A DNA stretch of 64,000 nt from Perlabentimonas gracilis (GCF_011174675.1 NZ_JAANIG010000022.1:1-64000), one strand, 5' to 3'; positions 26,881-36,991 are shown, numbered from the stretch's first letter. The notes: generated by a model not told the origin, from the letters alone. Program-made: numbers and translations.

Positions 26881-28032
26881 TTAATTATTTAGGATTAGCT
26901 CCAGAATTTCTCTAAATAGGTTGACCGATGGCTCAATGATATCGTCAGGGAAATCGTAATCCTCGTTGTGGAGCTGTGGGTGATTCTCGCCCGAGCCGAC
27001 ACCAAATAGGTTCGCTTTGCAAAGCTGGGTAAAGTGCCCAAAGTCTTCGCTCCAGCGGAAGGGGTTTTTAAGTTGATGTGTTTGCAAATCAAGTTTTGAT
27101 GATGCTCGCTGAACCAATGCTGTACATTCGGAACTATTAATAGTTGCAGGAAACTCCTCGGTGTAAGTAATGTCAACCTTAATATTATTCTCTTTTCCTA
27201 TGTGTTTAATTATTGACTCCGACTCAGCTTTGAGTATTTCCATATCTGTGTCGAGATAGGTTCTAAGCGTAGCCATTAAAGTGGCGTTGCCGGGGGTTGT
27301 TCCAAAGGCAACCTCGCCCAGCTTGGCATGTATTACTGTTAGCAGTGTAAAGTCGTCAAACCGTTCCTTTTGGCTAACAAGATTATTAAGCTCCAGAATC
27401 ATTTTGGCCATGGCCAAATCGGGGTTGTTACCATCCTCGGGGTGTGCTGCATGCGACGAGAGTCCCTTAAGTTTGGCAATAAGCCCTGTGGATGCAGATG
27501 CAAAAGTCCCCTCGCGCAAATATATTTGGCCACGCTTAAAGCCGGGCAAATTATGCAATGCAAAGGCGTAATCGGGGGTAAGGGGTTTAAACTTTTCATC
27601 AGCAATAACGGCTGCTGCCCCTTGACCGGTTTCCTCGGCAGGTTGGAATAGTAAAATTACCCTACCCTTTTTAAGAGGACTTTTTTGCAAGCCAACCGCT
27701 ACGCCAGCTAGTATGGTGGAGTGACCATCATGACCACAAAGATGTGCAACCCCATGGTATTTTGAACGGTATTCGAAGCTGTTCGACTCCTGAATAGGAA
27801 GGGCATCCATGTCGGCTCGGAGCAGTACGGTTGGTCCAGCCTTCCCAGAGTTGTAAACGGCGGCTAGACCATGGCCACCAAGCCCTGTTACTATACTCGA
27901 TGGGTTGGTCTTCTTCAGAAAATTTTCAATAGTTTTACTCGTTTGTTTTTCTTGCCCCGATAGCTCAGGGTTTTGGTGTAGGTATTTTCGAAAGTCAATA
28001 AGCTCTCTAAGGGTTTTGCTATCCAAAGTCAT
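26881..28032 (-). CDS. M20-family amidohydrolase / peptidase
   Basis: A 383-residue metalloenzyme of the M20D group (N-acyl amino acid, hippurate or IAA-conjugate hydrolases). Metal- and substrate-site motifs are present: RADMDALPIQE, HLCGHDGHSTIL (near 100-111), FQPAEETGQGA with the catalytic Glu pair, ALHNLPG, and a C-terminal NHPQLHNEDYDFPDD. The dimerisation domain occupies about 175-290. It probably releases free amino acids from N-acylated forms in the cytoplasm. It is followed closely by alr, but nothing else links the two functionally. Confidence 0.92.
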   Translation of the reverse strand: MTLDSKTLRELIDFRKYLHQNPELSGQEKQTSKTIENFLKKTNPSSIVTGLGGHGLAAVYNSGKAGPTVLLRADMDALPIQESNSFEYRSKYHGVAHLCGHDGHSTILAGVAVGLQKSPLKKGRVILLFQPAEETGQGAAAVIADEKFKPLTPDYAFALHNLPGFKRGQIYLREGTFASASTGLIAKLKGLSSHAAHPEDGNNPDLAMAKMILELNNLVSQKERFDDFTLLTVIHAKLGEVAFGTTPGNATLMATLRTYLDTDMEILKAESESIIKHIGKENNIKVDITYTEEFPATINSSECTALVQRASSKLDLQTHQLKNPFRWSEDFGHFTQLCKANLFGVGSGENHPQLHNEDYDFPDDIIEPSVNLFREILELILNN

Positions 28033-28233
28033 AAATTGATTTTAATATTCGCCAATATATTGAAAATTAAGCATATTAACAAAAATCACAATGTAAGCGT
28101 AAAGTTGGTTGCGTTGCTTTTTACTGATTTTTCCCATAAATTGCATATGATTATCAGGCTGCTAGGGCATGTGTATAAAAAAAGGTTAAATCTGGGCTTA
28201 TTATTTTCCTGATGCAATTTTAAAACATCAAAT

Positions 28234-29004
28234 ATGAAGAGTGTAAAAGAAAGCGTTACCGATTCGTTGGATGGTGGTGATATCAGGTTATATCCATACC
28301 TACCATACTTGCTACAGGATTATTTGGCATTCGGTACCAATCCCGATATGGTGAACCAGATGGTGCGAAGCAGCTTCTCTAATCCTGACAGGCTGCGAAT
28401 TCTCGACCTAGGATGCGGCAAGGGTGCCGTTATGGTTAAGCTTGCCAAGGAGTTTGGCTGTAGAACCCATGGAATTGATGCTGTTCCTGAATTTATTCAT
28501 GATGCAAAGCAGTATGCACGGCAAATGGGAGTGGAAGCGCAATGCCATTTTCAGGTAGATGATATACGAACATCCATTTCCCGATTGGCCAATTTCGACT
28601 TGGTAATTCTTGGTTCAATTGGCCCAGTGCTTGGTGCAATTGGTGAAACCCTAAGTAAACTCAGGCAATGCCTAGTACCCAACGGTCATATCATTATCGA
28701 CGATGGTTACATCCCCGAGGGGAGCAATTGCACCCATAGCAAATGCATTACTCAATCGCAATTTTTTGAGCAGATTCAGAAAGCAGGTTTTTCCGTTGTA
28801 AGCGAGCAGATTGTTGGCAGCAATTATATTAGCGAGATGAATAAGCAGATGCTGTCTGCAATTAAAAGGCGTGCCGCTGAGCTAATAGCTACCAACCCCC
28901 ATCTAGCCTCGGTTTTCGAGGAATATATTCAAGACCAGCAGCAAGAGGGTGAGGCAATGGAGGAGTTGGCCTGCTCAATGCTACTTTTGCAAAGGAACCA
29001 ATGA
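28234..29004 (+). CDS. SAM-dependent methyltransferase (class I)
   Basis: A 256-residue enzyme with a Rossmann methyltransferase core. Motif I is ILDLGCGKGAV (near 64-74), the acidic end of strand 2 is in GIDAVPEF, and motif IV-like residues are in FDLVILGSI. A C-terminal helical part (about 180-256) ends with EEYIQDQQQEGEAMEELACS. The overall form recalls small-molecule or cyclopropane-synthase-like methyltransferases. It is a monocistronic-looking gene between divergent and co-directional neighbours; no neighbour hints at the substrate. Confidence 0.87.
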   Translation: MKSVKESVTDSLDGGDIRLYPYLPYLLQDYLAFGTNPDMVNQMVRSSFSNPDRLRILDLGCGKGAVMVKLAKEFGCRTHGIDAVPEFIHDAKQYARQMGVEAQCHFQVDDIRTSISRLANFDLVILGSIGPVLGAIGETLSKLRQCLVPNGHIIIDDGYIPEGSNCTHSKCITQSQFFEQIQKAGFSVVSEQIVGSNYISEMNKQMLSAIKRRAAELIATNPHLASVFEEYIQDQQQEGEAMEELACSMLLLQRNQ

Positions 29005-29122
29005 TGGAGTGCTGCTTTGTAATTAATTTTGGTTCATATAGTTGTAGCTAAAAGGTAAACAAAAACAGGACATAGCTGTTAGTTTAGTGTAAATATTAAC
29101 TTGAAACTAAACTATTTGCAAT

Positions 29123-29791
29123 ATGAAAACACTAATAGTTCTAATGCTAGTTGGGCTAAGCATAAGTAGTAATGCCCAGTCGAAATTTGAGTTTCCCGAG
29201 TTACCCTACAGCTACGATGCGTTGGAAGTTTTTGTGGATAAAACCACAATGGATATCCATTACAATAGGCATCATAGGGCGTACTTTAATAACTTCGTTA
29301 AGGCTGTCAACGACCTTAACCTCTCGGGAATGACCCTCGAAGAGATTTTTGCCGATGTAAGCAAGTACCCTGCAACCATTCGCAATAACGGGGGCGGATA
29401 CTATAACCACAACCTATTCTGGGAGGTTATGTCGCCCAATGGCGGGGGGAAACCCACAGGGACCCTTATGAAAGCAATTGACGAAACGTTTGGAAATTTC
29501 AATGCCTTTAAGAAAGAGTTTGAGGCTGCCGCAGCGGGCCAGTTTGGTAGTGGTTGGGCTTGGCTTTCGGTCGATAGTAATGGAAAATTGTTCGTTTCGT
29601 CCACACCTAATCAGGATAATCCACTCATGGATGTGGCCACCGAGCGAGGTACTCCAATTCTAGGCCTCGATGTGTGGGAGCATGCATACTACCTGCACTA
29701 TCAGAATATGCGCGGAACCTATGCAGGCAACTTCTGGAAAGTTGTAAATTGGAATGCTGTTCAAGCGAAGTTTGATAAACTCGTGAAGTAA
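29123..29791 (+). CDS. Exported superoxide dismutase (Mn/Fe family)
   Basis: Superoxide dismutase of 222 residues with an N-terminal signal peptide (MKTLIVLMLVGLSISSNA-QS), so it should act outside the cytoplasm. The four metal ligands are visible: His in DIHYNRHHRAY, His in YYNHNLFW, and Asp and His in LDVWEHAYYLHY. The outer-sphere Gln is in TPNQDNPLM, and there is a Gly before the second His. That pattern is typical of Mn-type enzymes, though cambialistic use of Fe cannot be excluded. Most Bacteroidota SODs are cytoplasmic, so export is notable. It is a single gene with a terminator at 29815-29844. Confidence 0.93.
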   Translation: MKTLIVLMLVGLSISSNAQSKFEFPELPYSYDALEVFVDKTTMDIHYNRHHRAYFNNFVKAVNDLNLSGMTLEEIFADVSKYPATIRNNGGGYYNHNLFWEVMSPNGGGKPTGTLMKAIDETFGNFNAFKKEFEAAAAGQFGSGWAWLSVDSNGKLFVSSTPNQDNPLMDVATERGTPILGLDVWEHAYYLHYQNMRGTYAGNFWKVVNWNAVQAKFDKLVK

Positions 29792-29814
29792 ACGAAAAGG
29801 AATATTATTTGTTT

Positions 29815-29844
29815 AACCCAGCCAAATTAACGCTGGGTTTTTTT
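29815..29844 (+). terminator. Terminator after the superoxide dismutase gene
   Basis: AACCCAGC (29815-29822) pairs with GCTGGGTT (29832-29839), followed by a run of T. The next 200 bases, up to the pckA promoter, hold no supported gene. Confidence 0.85.
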
Positions 29845-30047
29845 ATGTATAGTTGTAACCCTAGGTAATATCAAAGATCTTTCAACAGATTTCTGTGAGA
29901 AGATTTTATGTATTTGGGTTTGCTTACGCTCTCTACATATTGCGCAATTACAAATGTAGATTATTCGATATGTTGTAGCTTGCACAAATTCAGATATGTG
30001 TGATTGAATGGTTAATCTGGTTTTCATGATATTAAACATAGGTAACG

Positions 30048-30081
30048 TTTGCGGAATGTATACTTTTTCAATTTACATTTG
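30048..30081 (+). promoter_or_regulatory. pckA promoter
   Basis: TTTG (30048-30051), 22 bases, then TACATTTG (30074-30081), matching the Bacteroidota -33/-7 pattern. Start of transcription would be near 30088, giving a leader of about 50 bases. Confidence 0.65.
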
Positions 30082-30140
30082 TTCTTTGGCGGCTCGATTG
30101 AAACTCGATCCGCTCATTTATTTTAAACCCTAATCTTGTA

Positions 30141-31757
30141 ATGAAAAAAATTGACTTATCTCGCTACGGAATTGCTGAGGCTGAGGAGATATTTTACAAC
30201 CCCAGCTACAATTTGCTTTACGAGCATGAAACCAACCCTAATCTGGAAGGATTTGAAAGGGGCACCCTAACTAGCCTTGGTGCTATTAATGTTGATACAG
30301 GTATCTTTACTGGTCGTTCGCCAAAAGACAAGTACATTGTTCGTGAACCCAACTCCGAGGGCAACGTTTGGTGGGCCGAGAAGGGCAAGAAAAGCTCCGA
30401 CAACAAGCAAATAACCCCCGAAATATGGGAGCATTTAAAAAGCATTAGCGCAAAGCAGCTTACAGGCAAAAGGCTTTATGTAGTCGATTCGTACTGCGGT
30501 GCAAACGAGGATACCCGTTTAAAGGTTCGTTTTGTAATGGAGGTGGCTTGGCAAGCCCATTTTGTGAAAAATATGTTTATCAGGCCAGGTGATGAAGAGC
30601 TAAAGGATTTTGAGCCAGATTTTGTTGTGCTTGTTGCCTCAAAAACATCAAATCCAAAGTGGAAGGAGCAGAACCTGAATAGCGAGGTGTACGTTGCCTT
30701 TCACCTTACCGAACGGATGGCCGTAATTGGTGGCAGCTGGTACGGGGGTGAAATGAAGAAGGGAATCTTTTCGGTGATGAACTACTACCTTCCGCTTAAG
30801 GGGATAGCCGCAATGCACTGCAGTGCCAATGTGGGGAACGATGGCGATGTGGCCGTTTTCTTCGGCCTTTCGGGCACTGGTAAAACAACCCTTTCGGCCG
30901 ATCCTAATCGCGCCCTAATTGGCGACGATGAGCATGGCTGGGACGACGATGGTGTTTTCAACTTCGAAGGCGGATGCTACGCAAAGTGTATCGATCTTGA
31001 TCCCAAGAAAGAACCCGATATTTACGCAGCCATTAGGCGCGATGCACTGCTCGAGAATCTAGTGGTAGACCCCGAGGGTAATATTGATTTTTCCTCAAAG
31101 GAGAAAACCGAGAACACTCGCGTATCATATCCCATTTACCATATCAAAAATATTGTAAAGCCTATTTCAAAAGCGGGTCATGCACAAAAAGTAATCTTTC
31201 TAACTGCCGATTCATTTGGCGTGTTGCCCCCAGTAGCCAAGCTTACACCAAATCAAACACAGTACCATTTCTTGAGCGGGTTTACCGCAAAATTGGCAGG
31301 CACTGAACTTGGTGTAAAGGAACCACAGCCCACATTTAGCAGCTGCTTTGGGCAGGCTTTCCTATTGCTGCACCCAACGGTATACTCGCGCGAGCTGGTT
31401 AAAAAGATGGTTAAACACGGATCAACGGCATACCTGGTTAACACGGGTTGGATTGGTGGCCCTTACGGAGTGGGTAAGCGCATCGATTTGCCCGCTACGC
31501 GTGCCATAATCAACTCTATTCTAGATGGTAGTATCGAGGAGGCCGATTTTGAGATTATGCCCATATTCAACTTGCAAATACCAAAGGTGTTAAAGGGAGT
31601 TGAGAGTAAGTTTCTGAATCCACGTAATAGCTGGCCAAACCCAGCCGATTGGGATATTGCGGCTAAGGATTTAGCCCAGAAGTTTATTGATAATTTCGAG
31701 AACTTTACCGACAACGAAGCAGGTAAAAAGTTGGTGGCTGCTGGCCCACAGCTATAA
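30141..31757 (+). CDS. pckA: Phosphoenolpyruvate carboxykinase (ATP)
   Basis: A 538-residue enzyme interconverting oxaloacetate and PEP with ATP. In anaerobic Bacteroidota it often runs in the carboxylating direction towards succinate. Visible motifs are the substrate-binding [12 protein letters not shown] (near 54-65), the kinase-1a loop [11 protein letters not shown] (near 243-253), the kinase-2 region LIGDDEHGW, and [12 protein letters not shown] near 435. Full length for the ATP-type family. It is monocistronic, with a promoter at 30048-30081 and a perfect terminator at 31781-31804. Confidence 0.97.
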   Translation: MKKIDLSRYGIAEAEEIFYNPSYNLLYEHETNPNLEGFERGTLTSLGAINVDTGIFTGRSPKDKYIVREPNSEGNVWWAEKGKKSSDNKQITPEIWEHLKSISAKQLTGKRLYVVDSYCGANEDTRLKVRFVMEVAWQAHFVKNMFIRPGDEELKDFEPDFVVLVASKTSNPKWKEQNLNSEVYVAFHLTERMAVIGGSWYGGEMKKGIFSVMNYYLPLKGIAAMHCSANVGNDGDVAVFFGLSGTGKTTLSADPNRALIGDDEHGWDDDGVFNFEGGCYAKCIDLDPKKEPDIYAAIRRDALLENLVVDPEGNIDFSSKEKTENTRVSYPIYHIKNIVKPISKAGHAQKVIFLTADSFGVLPPVAKLTPNQTQYHFLSGFTAKLAGTELGVKEPQPTFSSCFGQAFLLLHPTVYSRELVKKMVKHGSTAYLVNTGWIGGPYGVGKRIDLPATRAIINSILDGSIEEADFEIMPIFNLQIPKVLKGVESKFLNPRNSWPNPADWDIAAKDLAQKFIDNFENFTDNEAGKKLVAAGPQL

Positions 31758-31780
31758 ATTCGATGTTCTGATATAACGTA

Positions 31781-31804
31781 AAAAAGGGGCTAATGCCCCT
31801 TTTT
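31781..31804. terminator. Bidirectional terminator between pckA and the M3 peptidase gene
   Basis: AAAAAGGGGC (31781-31790) and GCCCCTTTTT (31795-31804) form a perfect 10-bp stem with loop TAAT. Flanking A and T runs allow it to serve both converging genes. Confidence 0.9.
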
Positions 31805-31827
31805 TATATTTGTCAATTTTAGACTCC

Positions 31828-33924
31828 TTACTTCAAACCTCTCTGACGAAGAAGTGGATCAATTGAAGGTGCTTTACCACGGAACTTAATGTATTGCTCC
31901 ATACCTTCGCCCATAGCATTCTCGGCAAGGCAATGCTTGCGGAATTTGGCTGCAAGCTCCTGGTTAAACAGATCGCCTGTTTCAACGAATGCCTCAAAGG
32001 CATCAGCATCAAGCTGACCAGCCCACAGGTAAACGTAGTATCCAGCAGCATAGCCTCCACCAAAGATATGGCCAAAGTTGGCTGTACGGTAGCGAGGCAC
32101 AATTTCATCAATTAGGCCAATCTTTTTAAGCACTTTATTTTCAAACTCATTTACATCAGTGTCCTTTGTGATTTTTGAGGTATGCCAATGCATATCGAGT
32201 AGTGCTGCTGCAACGTACTCGGTGGTGATGAAGCCTTGGTTAAACTTGCTGCTGTTCTGCATCTTTTCAATAAGCTCATCGGAAATGGGCTCGCCAGTTT
32301 CGTAATGTTTGGCATATACCTTAAGAACCTCAGGCTCACCAGCCCAGTTCTCCATAATTTGCGATGGTAGCTCAACGTAGTCGCGGGGTACGCTGCGGCT
32401 TGTACGATTATAGTGTCCATCGGCAAAGAAGTTATGCAGCGCATGGCCAAACTCGTGGAAGAAGGTTTCGGTCTCATCCCAGCTTAGCATAGCAGGTCTG
32501 TTACCCACGGGGCGAGAAAAATTCATAACTATAGTTACAACAGGTGTAATTTTCTGTCCATCCCTGTAGCTGCCGCTACGGTAGGTTCCACACCATGCAC
32601 CACCACGCTTGCTGGCCCTTGGATGTGGGTCGATAAATAGCACCGATAGGTGTGAGCCATCGTTGTCAATCACTTCAAATGCCTCTACCTCTTCGTGGTA
32701 TACAGGGATATCGGGTCTTTTTTTGAAGGTTAAGCCGTAAAGCTTGTTTGAAACGTAAAAAATACCATCACGCACATTGTCGTAGGTTAGGTAAGGCTTA
32801 ATCTCTTCCTCGTCGAGGTCGTACTTCTCCTTACGTACTTTCTCCGAGTAGTACCACCAGTCCCATGACTGTAGCTTAAAGTTGCCACCTTCACGGTCAA
32901 TAATTTTTTGCATATCGGCACGCTCTTCCTTGGCACGCTTAAGGGCAGGATCCCAAACTTTATTGAGGAAGTTAAATACATTCTCAGGATTTTCGGCCAT
33001 CTGCTCCGAGGTAAAGAACTGTCCATAGTTTTCGTATCCAAGAATCTGCGACATCTCTTTGCGAAGCATCATCAACTCAATGAAAAGCTCCTTATTGTCG
33101 TTCTCATTATTGTTGTCGCCACGCATAAAGTAGGCGGTGTAAAGCTTTTCGCGCAAATCGCGACGTTCAGAGAACTGAAGGAAAGGAATCCAGCTGGGCT
33201 TCGATAGGTTAAACATCCACTGGCCAGGGTGGCCAGCCTTCTCGGCCATTTCGGCAGCACCAGTCTTTACATCCTCTGGTAGTCCTGCAAGATCCTCCTC
33301 GTTTTCGAGCAGAAGGGTAAACCCATTGTTCTCGGCCAGCAGGTTTTGGTTGAGCTGAAGTGATACCATCGACATACGCTCGTTAAGCTTCTTAAGCTGC
33401 TCGCGTTGCTCCTCGGGAAGGGCAGCACCGTTGCGAGCAAAGTCGTTGTATATCTTCTCAACAACCCTCATCTGCTCATGGTCAAGATCAAGGCTCTCGC
33501 GCTTGTCGTATACATTCTTAATGCGATCGAACAGATCCTGATTAAACCTAATGGCATTGCGGTGTGCCGAAAGCATTGGGGTGGTTTCGCGGGCAATCTC
33601 CTGCATACGTGGAGTGGTGTTGGCACCATTCAGGCCACCAAATACGGCTCCCACCTTACTCATTAGCTCGCCAGCCTTATCATATGCCAATATAGTGTTC
33701 TCAAAGTTTGGCTCCTCTGTATTGCTAACTATAGCGTCTATTTCAGCATTATGCTGCTTAATTGCCTCCTCGTAGGCAGGGATGTAGTGATCATCCTCTA
33801 TTAAATGGAATGGAGGGGTGCCAAATGGGGTATCCCACTCCACAAAAAATGGATTTGGCTTTTCGCTTTGCGTGCAGCTAAGCATCATGCCAACCGGAAT
33901 TAAAAGGAACAATAGTTTCTTCAT
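31828..33924 (-). CDS. M3-family oligopeptidase (Dcp-like), lipoprotein
   Basis: A zinc peptidase of 698 residues. The N-terminus MKKLLFLLIPVGMMLSC carries a lipobox (MLSC), so the enzyme is probably anchored to a membrane facing the periplasm. The zinc motif HEFGH lies in ETFFHEFGHALHN, with the downstream third ligand in LPSQIMENWAGEPEV. The large helical N-terminal part and the conserved tail ENAMGEGMEQYIKFRG fit peptidyl-dipeptidase Dcp/oligopeptidase A. It would trim oligopeptides in the envelope to di- or short peptides. A 240-base AT-rich gap separates it from the divergent gene at 34221. Confidence 0.93.
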   Translation of the reverse strand: MKKLLFLLIPVGMMLSCTQSEKPNPFFVEWDTPFGTPPFHLIEDDHYIPAYEEAIKQHNAEIDAIVSNTEEPNFENTILAYDKAGELMSKVGAVFGGLNGANTTPRMQEIARETTPMLSAHRNAIRFNQDLFDRIKNVYDKRESLDLDHEQMRVVEKIYNDFARNGAALPEEQREQLKKLNERMSMVSLQLNQNLLAENNGFTLLLENEEDLAGLPEDVKTGAAEMAEKAGHPGQWMFNLSKPSWIPFLQFSERRDLREKLYTAYFMRGDNNNENDNKELFIELMMLRKEMSQILGYENYGQFFTSEQMAENPENVFNFLNKVWDPALKRAKEERADMQKIIDREGGNFKLQSWDWWYYSEKVRKEKYDLDEEEIKPYLTYDNVRDGIFYVSNKLYGLTFKKRPDIPVYHEEVEAFEVIDNDGSHLSVLFIDPHPRASKRGGAWCGTYRSGSYRDGQKITPVVTIVMNFSRPVGNRPAMLSWDETETFFHEFGHALHNFFADGHYNRTSRSVPRDYVELPSQIMENWAGEPEVLKVYAKHYETGEPISDELIEKMQNSSKFNQGFITTEYVAAALLDMHWHTSKITKDTDVNEFENKVLKKIGLIDEIVPRYRTANFGHIFGGGYAAGYYVYLWAGQLDADAFEAFVETGDLFNQELAAKFRKHCLAENAMGEGMEQYIKFRGKAPSIDPLLRQRGLK

Positions 33925-34220
33925 ACTGCTTTGTTTTTTGGTTAGAATTATTTGTTGTGGTTATCAAAATGTGGTTCGATTGTTAAAATGGTTTCCGATT
34001 TATTTGAGTGCGAAACCCAAAAATAGTTTAAGCAATTAAAAGGGTATAGCCCATTCTCTCTCTTCCTAATGAGCCATAGTTATCTTTGGTAATATGTACT
34101 AGGTTGCCCTTTCTGTGCCAAAACCTCAAATATACAAAAAGATAGTGTGACCATATAAATGAATTGGGTATTACTAAACATTTTTATAATTTAGGAGCAA
34201 ACTTAACAGGTCATCGAAGG

Positions 34221-34748
34221 ATGAGTAAAAAGAGTAAGACCATAGCACACATATACATTGTCGATCATGATTTTGTGTACACAACTTCTCTGAAGAAGGC
34301 CATTGAGAAGCCATCCAAGTATGCTATTCAAACATTTGTAACTGGCGAGAGGTTTATTGCCCATATTGCGTCACATACCTTTCGTAAAAACGATATCCAC
34401 ATCGTATTTTTAGGATATCACTTTGTCGACGATCGAGATCAAACCCTAATGAATGGGATTGAGATTCTAGAAGCTACTAAGGTTATAAACCCCAACATTG
34501 AGGTTGTAATGCTATACACACCTAACGAAGCCACCTTTGGCGCATATGCTCGCAATAGGGGAGCCTATTCGTTTGTTCCAAAGAACGACACCATATTTTT
34601 AAGAATTAATAATATTGTGATGCGGGTGATTAGCCAAAAGGTGCTGGAGCAAAAGCGAAAGTCGTTTCTTATCTCTGCCAAAATTTTTGTAGTCTATCTT
34701 CTGGGGCTTCTGCTTGCCATTGTTATTTTTTCCCTTCTGTATTTGTAG
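34221..34748 (+). CDS. Degenerate receiver-domain protein with C-terminal membrane anchor
   Basis: A 175-residue protein from the ATG at 34221; a TTG start 19 codons upstream is possible but less likely. It folds like a response-regulator receiver: acidic pocket IYIVDHDF, switch Thr in VVMLYTPNE and conserved Lys in SFVPKND are present. The phosphoacceptor position in IVFLGYHFVDD carries Gly where Asp is expected (normally LLDYHL). The last 25 residues (ISAKIFVVYLLGLLLAIVIF...) form one membrane helix, giving a tail-anchored pseudo-receiver. It probably works by protein contact at the membrane without phosphorylation. It lies upstream of htpG with a 120-base gap; no kinase is adjacent. Confidence 0.75.
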   Translation: MSKKSKTIAHIYIVDHDFVYTTSLKKAIEKPSKYAIQTFVTGERFIAHIASHTFRKNDIHIVFLGYHFVDDRDQTLMNGIEILEATKVINPNIEVVMLYTPNEATFGAYARNRGAYSFVPKNDTIFLRINNIVMRVISQKVLEQKRKSFLISAKIFVVYLLGLLLAIVIFSLLYL

Positions 34749-34868
34749 CTTTGTGTTTTTGCCACACCATAGAGTTCACTGCTGACTAAATGGCAGGCCT
34801 AACCCTATGGCATTACTTTTGACAACTTAGCTCTGAAAAAATGAATGTTTAACTAAAAGATATAAGCC

Positions 34869-36920
34869 ATGCAGAAGGGTAAGATTAATGTTACAAGCGA
34901 AAACATCTTTCCTATTATTAAAAAGTTTTTGTACTCCGATCACGAAATCTTTCTTCGCGAAATCATCTCAAACGCTGTTGATGCTACTCAGAAGTTGAAA
35001 ACCTTGGCTTCGGTTGGTGAGTTTAAGGGCGAATTGGGCGATCTGACCATTAGGATTCAGCTCGACAAGAAAAACAAAACGTTAACCATTAGCGATAGCG
35101 GAGTGGGTATGAGCGAGGAGGAGATTGAAAAGTATATCAATCAGATTGCATTCTCGGGTGCCGAGGATTTTTTGGCCAAGTATAAGGATAAAACCGAGGC
35201 TATCATCGGACATTTTGGCTTGGGCTTTTACTCGTCGTTCATGGTGAGCGACAAGGTGGAGATAATTACCCGCTCGCACAGGGAAGATGCTCAATCAGTG
35301 AAATGGTCGTGCGATGGTTCACCCGAGTTCTCCATTGAGGATGCCAAGCGCGAGGGTAGGGGAACCGATATCGTTCTTCATATCAACAAGGATAGCGAGG
35401 AGTTTCTCGATGAGCACAGGATTGATGAGATGCTGAAAAAGTACTGTCGCTTTCTACCCATTCCCATTGCCTTTGGAACCGAAAAGGAGTGGAAGGATGG
35501 CAAGGAGGTTGATACCGGCAAGGATAAGATTGTGAACGATACCAACCCCTTGTGGACCCGCAAACCTGCCGATTTGAAAGATGAGGATTACGAGAAGTTC
35601 TATCGCGATCTTTACCCCGCTTCACAGGATCCGCTTTTCAACATTCACCTAAACGTCGATTATCCATTCAACCTAACAGGTATACTCTACTTCCCTAAGA
35701 TTAAGTCGAATTTCGATATTCAAAAGAATAAGATTCAGCTATACTGCAATCAGGTATACGTTACCGATTCGGTTGAGGGCATAGTACCCGAGTTTTTAAC
35801 CCTGCTACATGGTGTTATCGATTCGCCCGACATCCCCCTAAACGTATCGCGCAGCTACCTACAGAGCGACTCGAACGTTAAGAAGATATCATCGCACATC
35901 ACCAAGAAGGTAGCCGACAGGCTCCACGAGATATTTAAGGAGAACCGTGAGCAATTCGAGAAGAAGTGGGACGACCTTAAGCTGTTCATCACCTTTGGTA
36001 TGATTACCGACGACAAGTTTTACGAGCGCGCCGAAAAGTTTGCCATGTTCAAAAATACCGATGGCAAGTACTTCACCTTCGAGGAGTATGAGAAGCTCAT
36101 TAAGGAGAACCAAACCGATAAGAATAAAACGCTAATCTACCTATATACCACCGATACCGAGGAGCAGTACTCATACATCGATCAGGCAAAGAATAAAGGT
36201 TACGATGTTCTGGTGATGAATGGTCAGCTCGATCCGCACCTTATCAATAGCCTTGAGTCTAAGCTTAAAGACTCTCGCTTTGTCCGTGTCGATAGCGATG
36301 TGATTGACAAGTTAATTGTGAAGGAGGATAAGAAGGAGATTGACCTGCCTTACGAGGCGCAGACTGAGCTTCGCAATGTTTTTGAGGGTGCAACAAATGG
36401 TTCGTCGCAGTACTGGGTTCAGTTCGAGGATATGGGCGAAACAGCGGCTCCCGTGGTGATTACTCGCAGCGAGTTTGTCCGTCGTATGAAGGATATGGCT
36501 GCCATGAGCGGAACTGCAGGTTTTTATGGCGATATGCCCGAAACGGTGAACCTGGTGGTTAACGTTTCGCATCCATTGGTTAAAACGGTGATTGATCAGA
36601 AGGATAAGTCGCTAAACGATAAGATCGCTGAATTCAAATCGCAGCTCGAGCCTTTAAGCACTAAGCTCGATGAGCTGAAGAAGGCCACCGAGAAGAAAAA
36701 GGACGAAGAGATTTCGCAAGCCGAAAAGGACGAGATGGACGACCTGAACAAGAAAGTCGAGGAGGTTAACGCATCTAAAGCCGAGGTGCTTAAGTCGTTT
36801 GGTAAGGATAATAAGCTGGTTAAGCAGCTTATCGATCTGGCCTTGCTAGCCAACAATATGCTTAAGGGCGAGGAACTAAGCAAGTTTGTGAAGCGTAGCG
36901 TTGAGCTAATAAAGCCCTAA
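34869..36920 (+). CDS. htpG: Molecular chaperone HtpG (Hsp90)
   Basis: ATP-dependent chaperone of 683 residues. The GHKL ATPase domain has the catalytic Glu in LREIISNAVDA (near 35), the nucleotide loop in ISDSGVGM (near 77) and the lid glycines in GHFGLGFYSSF (near 118-128). The middle domain has the catalytic-loop Arg in PLNVSRSYLQSD. The C-terminal dimerisation domain includes a long charged coiled coil (about 570-640) rich in Lys and Glu, a bacteroidete variation. It is a single gene with a terminator at 36942-36975. Confidence 0.97.
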   Translation: MQKGKINVTSENIFPIIKKFLYSDHEIFLREIISNAVDATQKLKTLASVGEFKGELGDLTIRIQLDKKNKTLTISDSGVGMSEEEIEKYINQIAFSGAEDFLAKYKDKTEAIIGHFGLGFYSSFMVSDKVEIITRSHREDAQSVKWSCDGSPEFSIEDAKREGRGTDIVLHINKDSEEFLDEHRIDEMLKKYCRFLPIPIAFGTEKEWKDGKEVDTGKDKIVNDTNPLWTRKPADLKDEDYEKFYRDLYPASQDPLFNIHLNVDYPFNLTGILYFPKIKSNFDIQKNKIQLYCNQVYVTDSVEGIVPEFLTLLHGVIDSPDIPLNVSRSYLQSDSNVKKISSHITKKVADRLHEIFKENREQFEKKWDDLKLFITFGMITDDKFYERAEKFAMFKNTDGKYFTFEEYEKLIKENQTDKNKTLIYLYTTDTEEQYSYIDQAKNKGYDVLVMNGQLDPHLINSLESKLKDSRFVRVDSDVIDKLIVKEDKKEIDLPYEAQTELRNVFEGATNGSSQYWVQFEDMGETAAPVVITRSEFVRRMKDMAAMSGTAGFYGDMPETVNLVVNVSHPLVKTVIDQKDKSLNDKIAEFKSQLEPLSTKLDELKKATEKKKDEEISQAEKDEMDDLNKKVEEVNASKAEVLKSFGKDNKLVKQLIDLALLANNMLKGEELSKFVKRSVELIKP

Positions 36921-36941
36921 CGAGGGGCAACCTGATAAAAC

Positions 36942-36975
36942 AAAAAAGCGGGATGATTTACCATTCCGCTTTTTT
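36942..36975. terminator. Bidirectional terminator between htpG and the gene at 36992
   Basis: AAAAAAGCGG (36942-36951) pairs with CCGCTTTTTT (36966-36975), with an additional inner ATG/CAT pair. A and T runs on the two sides suit both converging genes. Confidence 0.85.
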
Positions 36976-36991
36976 GTTGCATTGTAGCATT

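Noticed and set aside
29827-30039. A 70-codon minus-strand frame between the SOD gene and pckA
   Set aside because: It begins in AT-rich spacer, has no family resemblance, and its end overlaps the SOD terminator.
34080-34130. A TGGCAC-N5-GGGCA match upstream of the M3 peptidase gene as a sigma-54 promoter
   Set aside because: It is nearly 200 bases from the gene, has a different -12 box from the two matched promoters, and no GTWCG-N4-CGWAC palindrome was noticed nearby.
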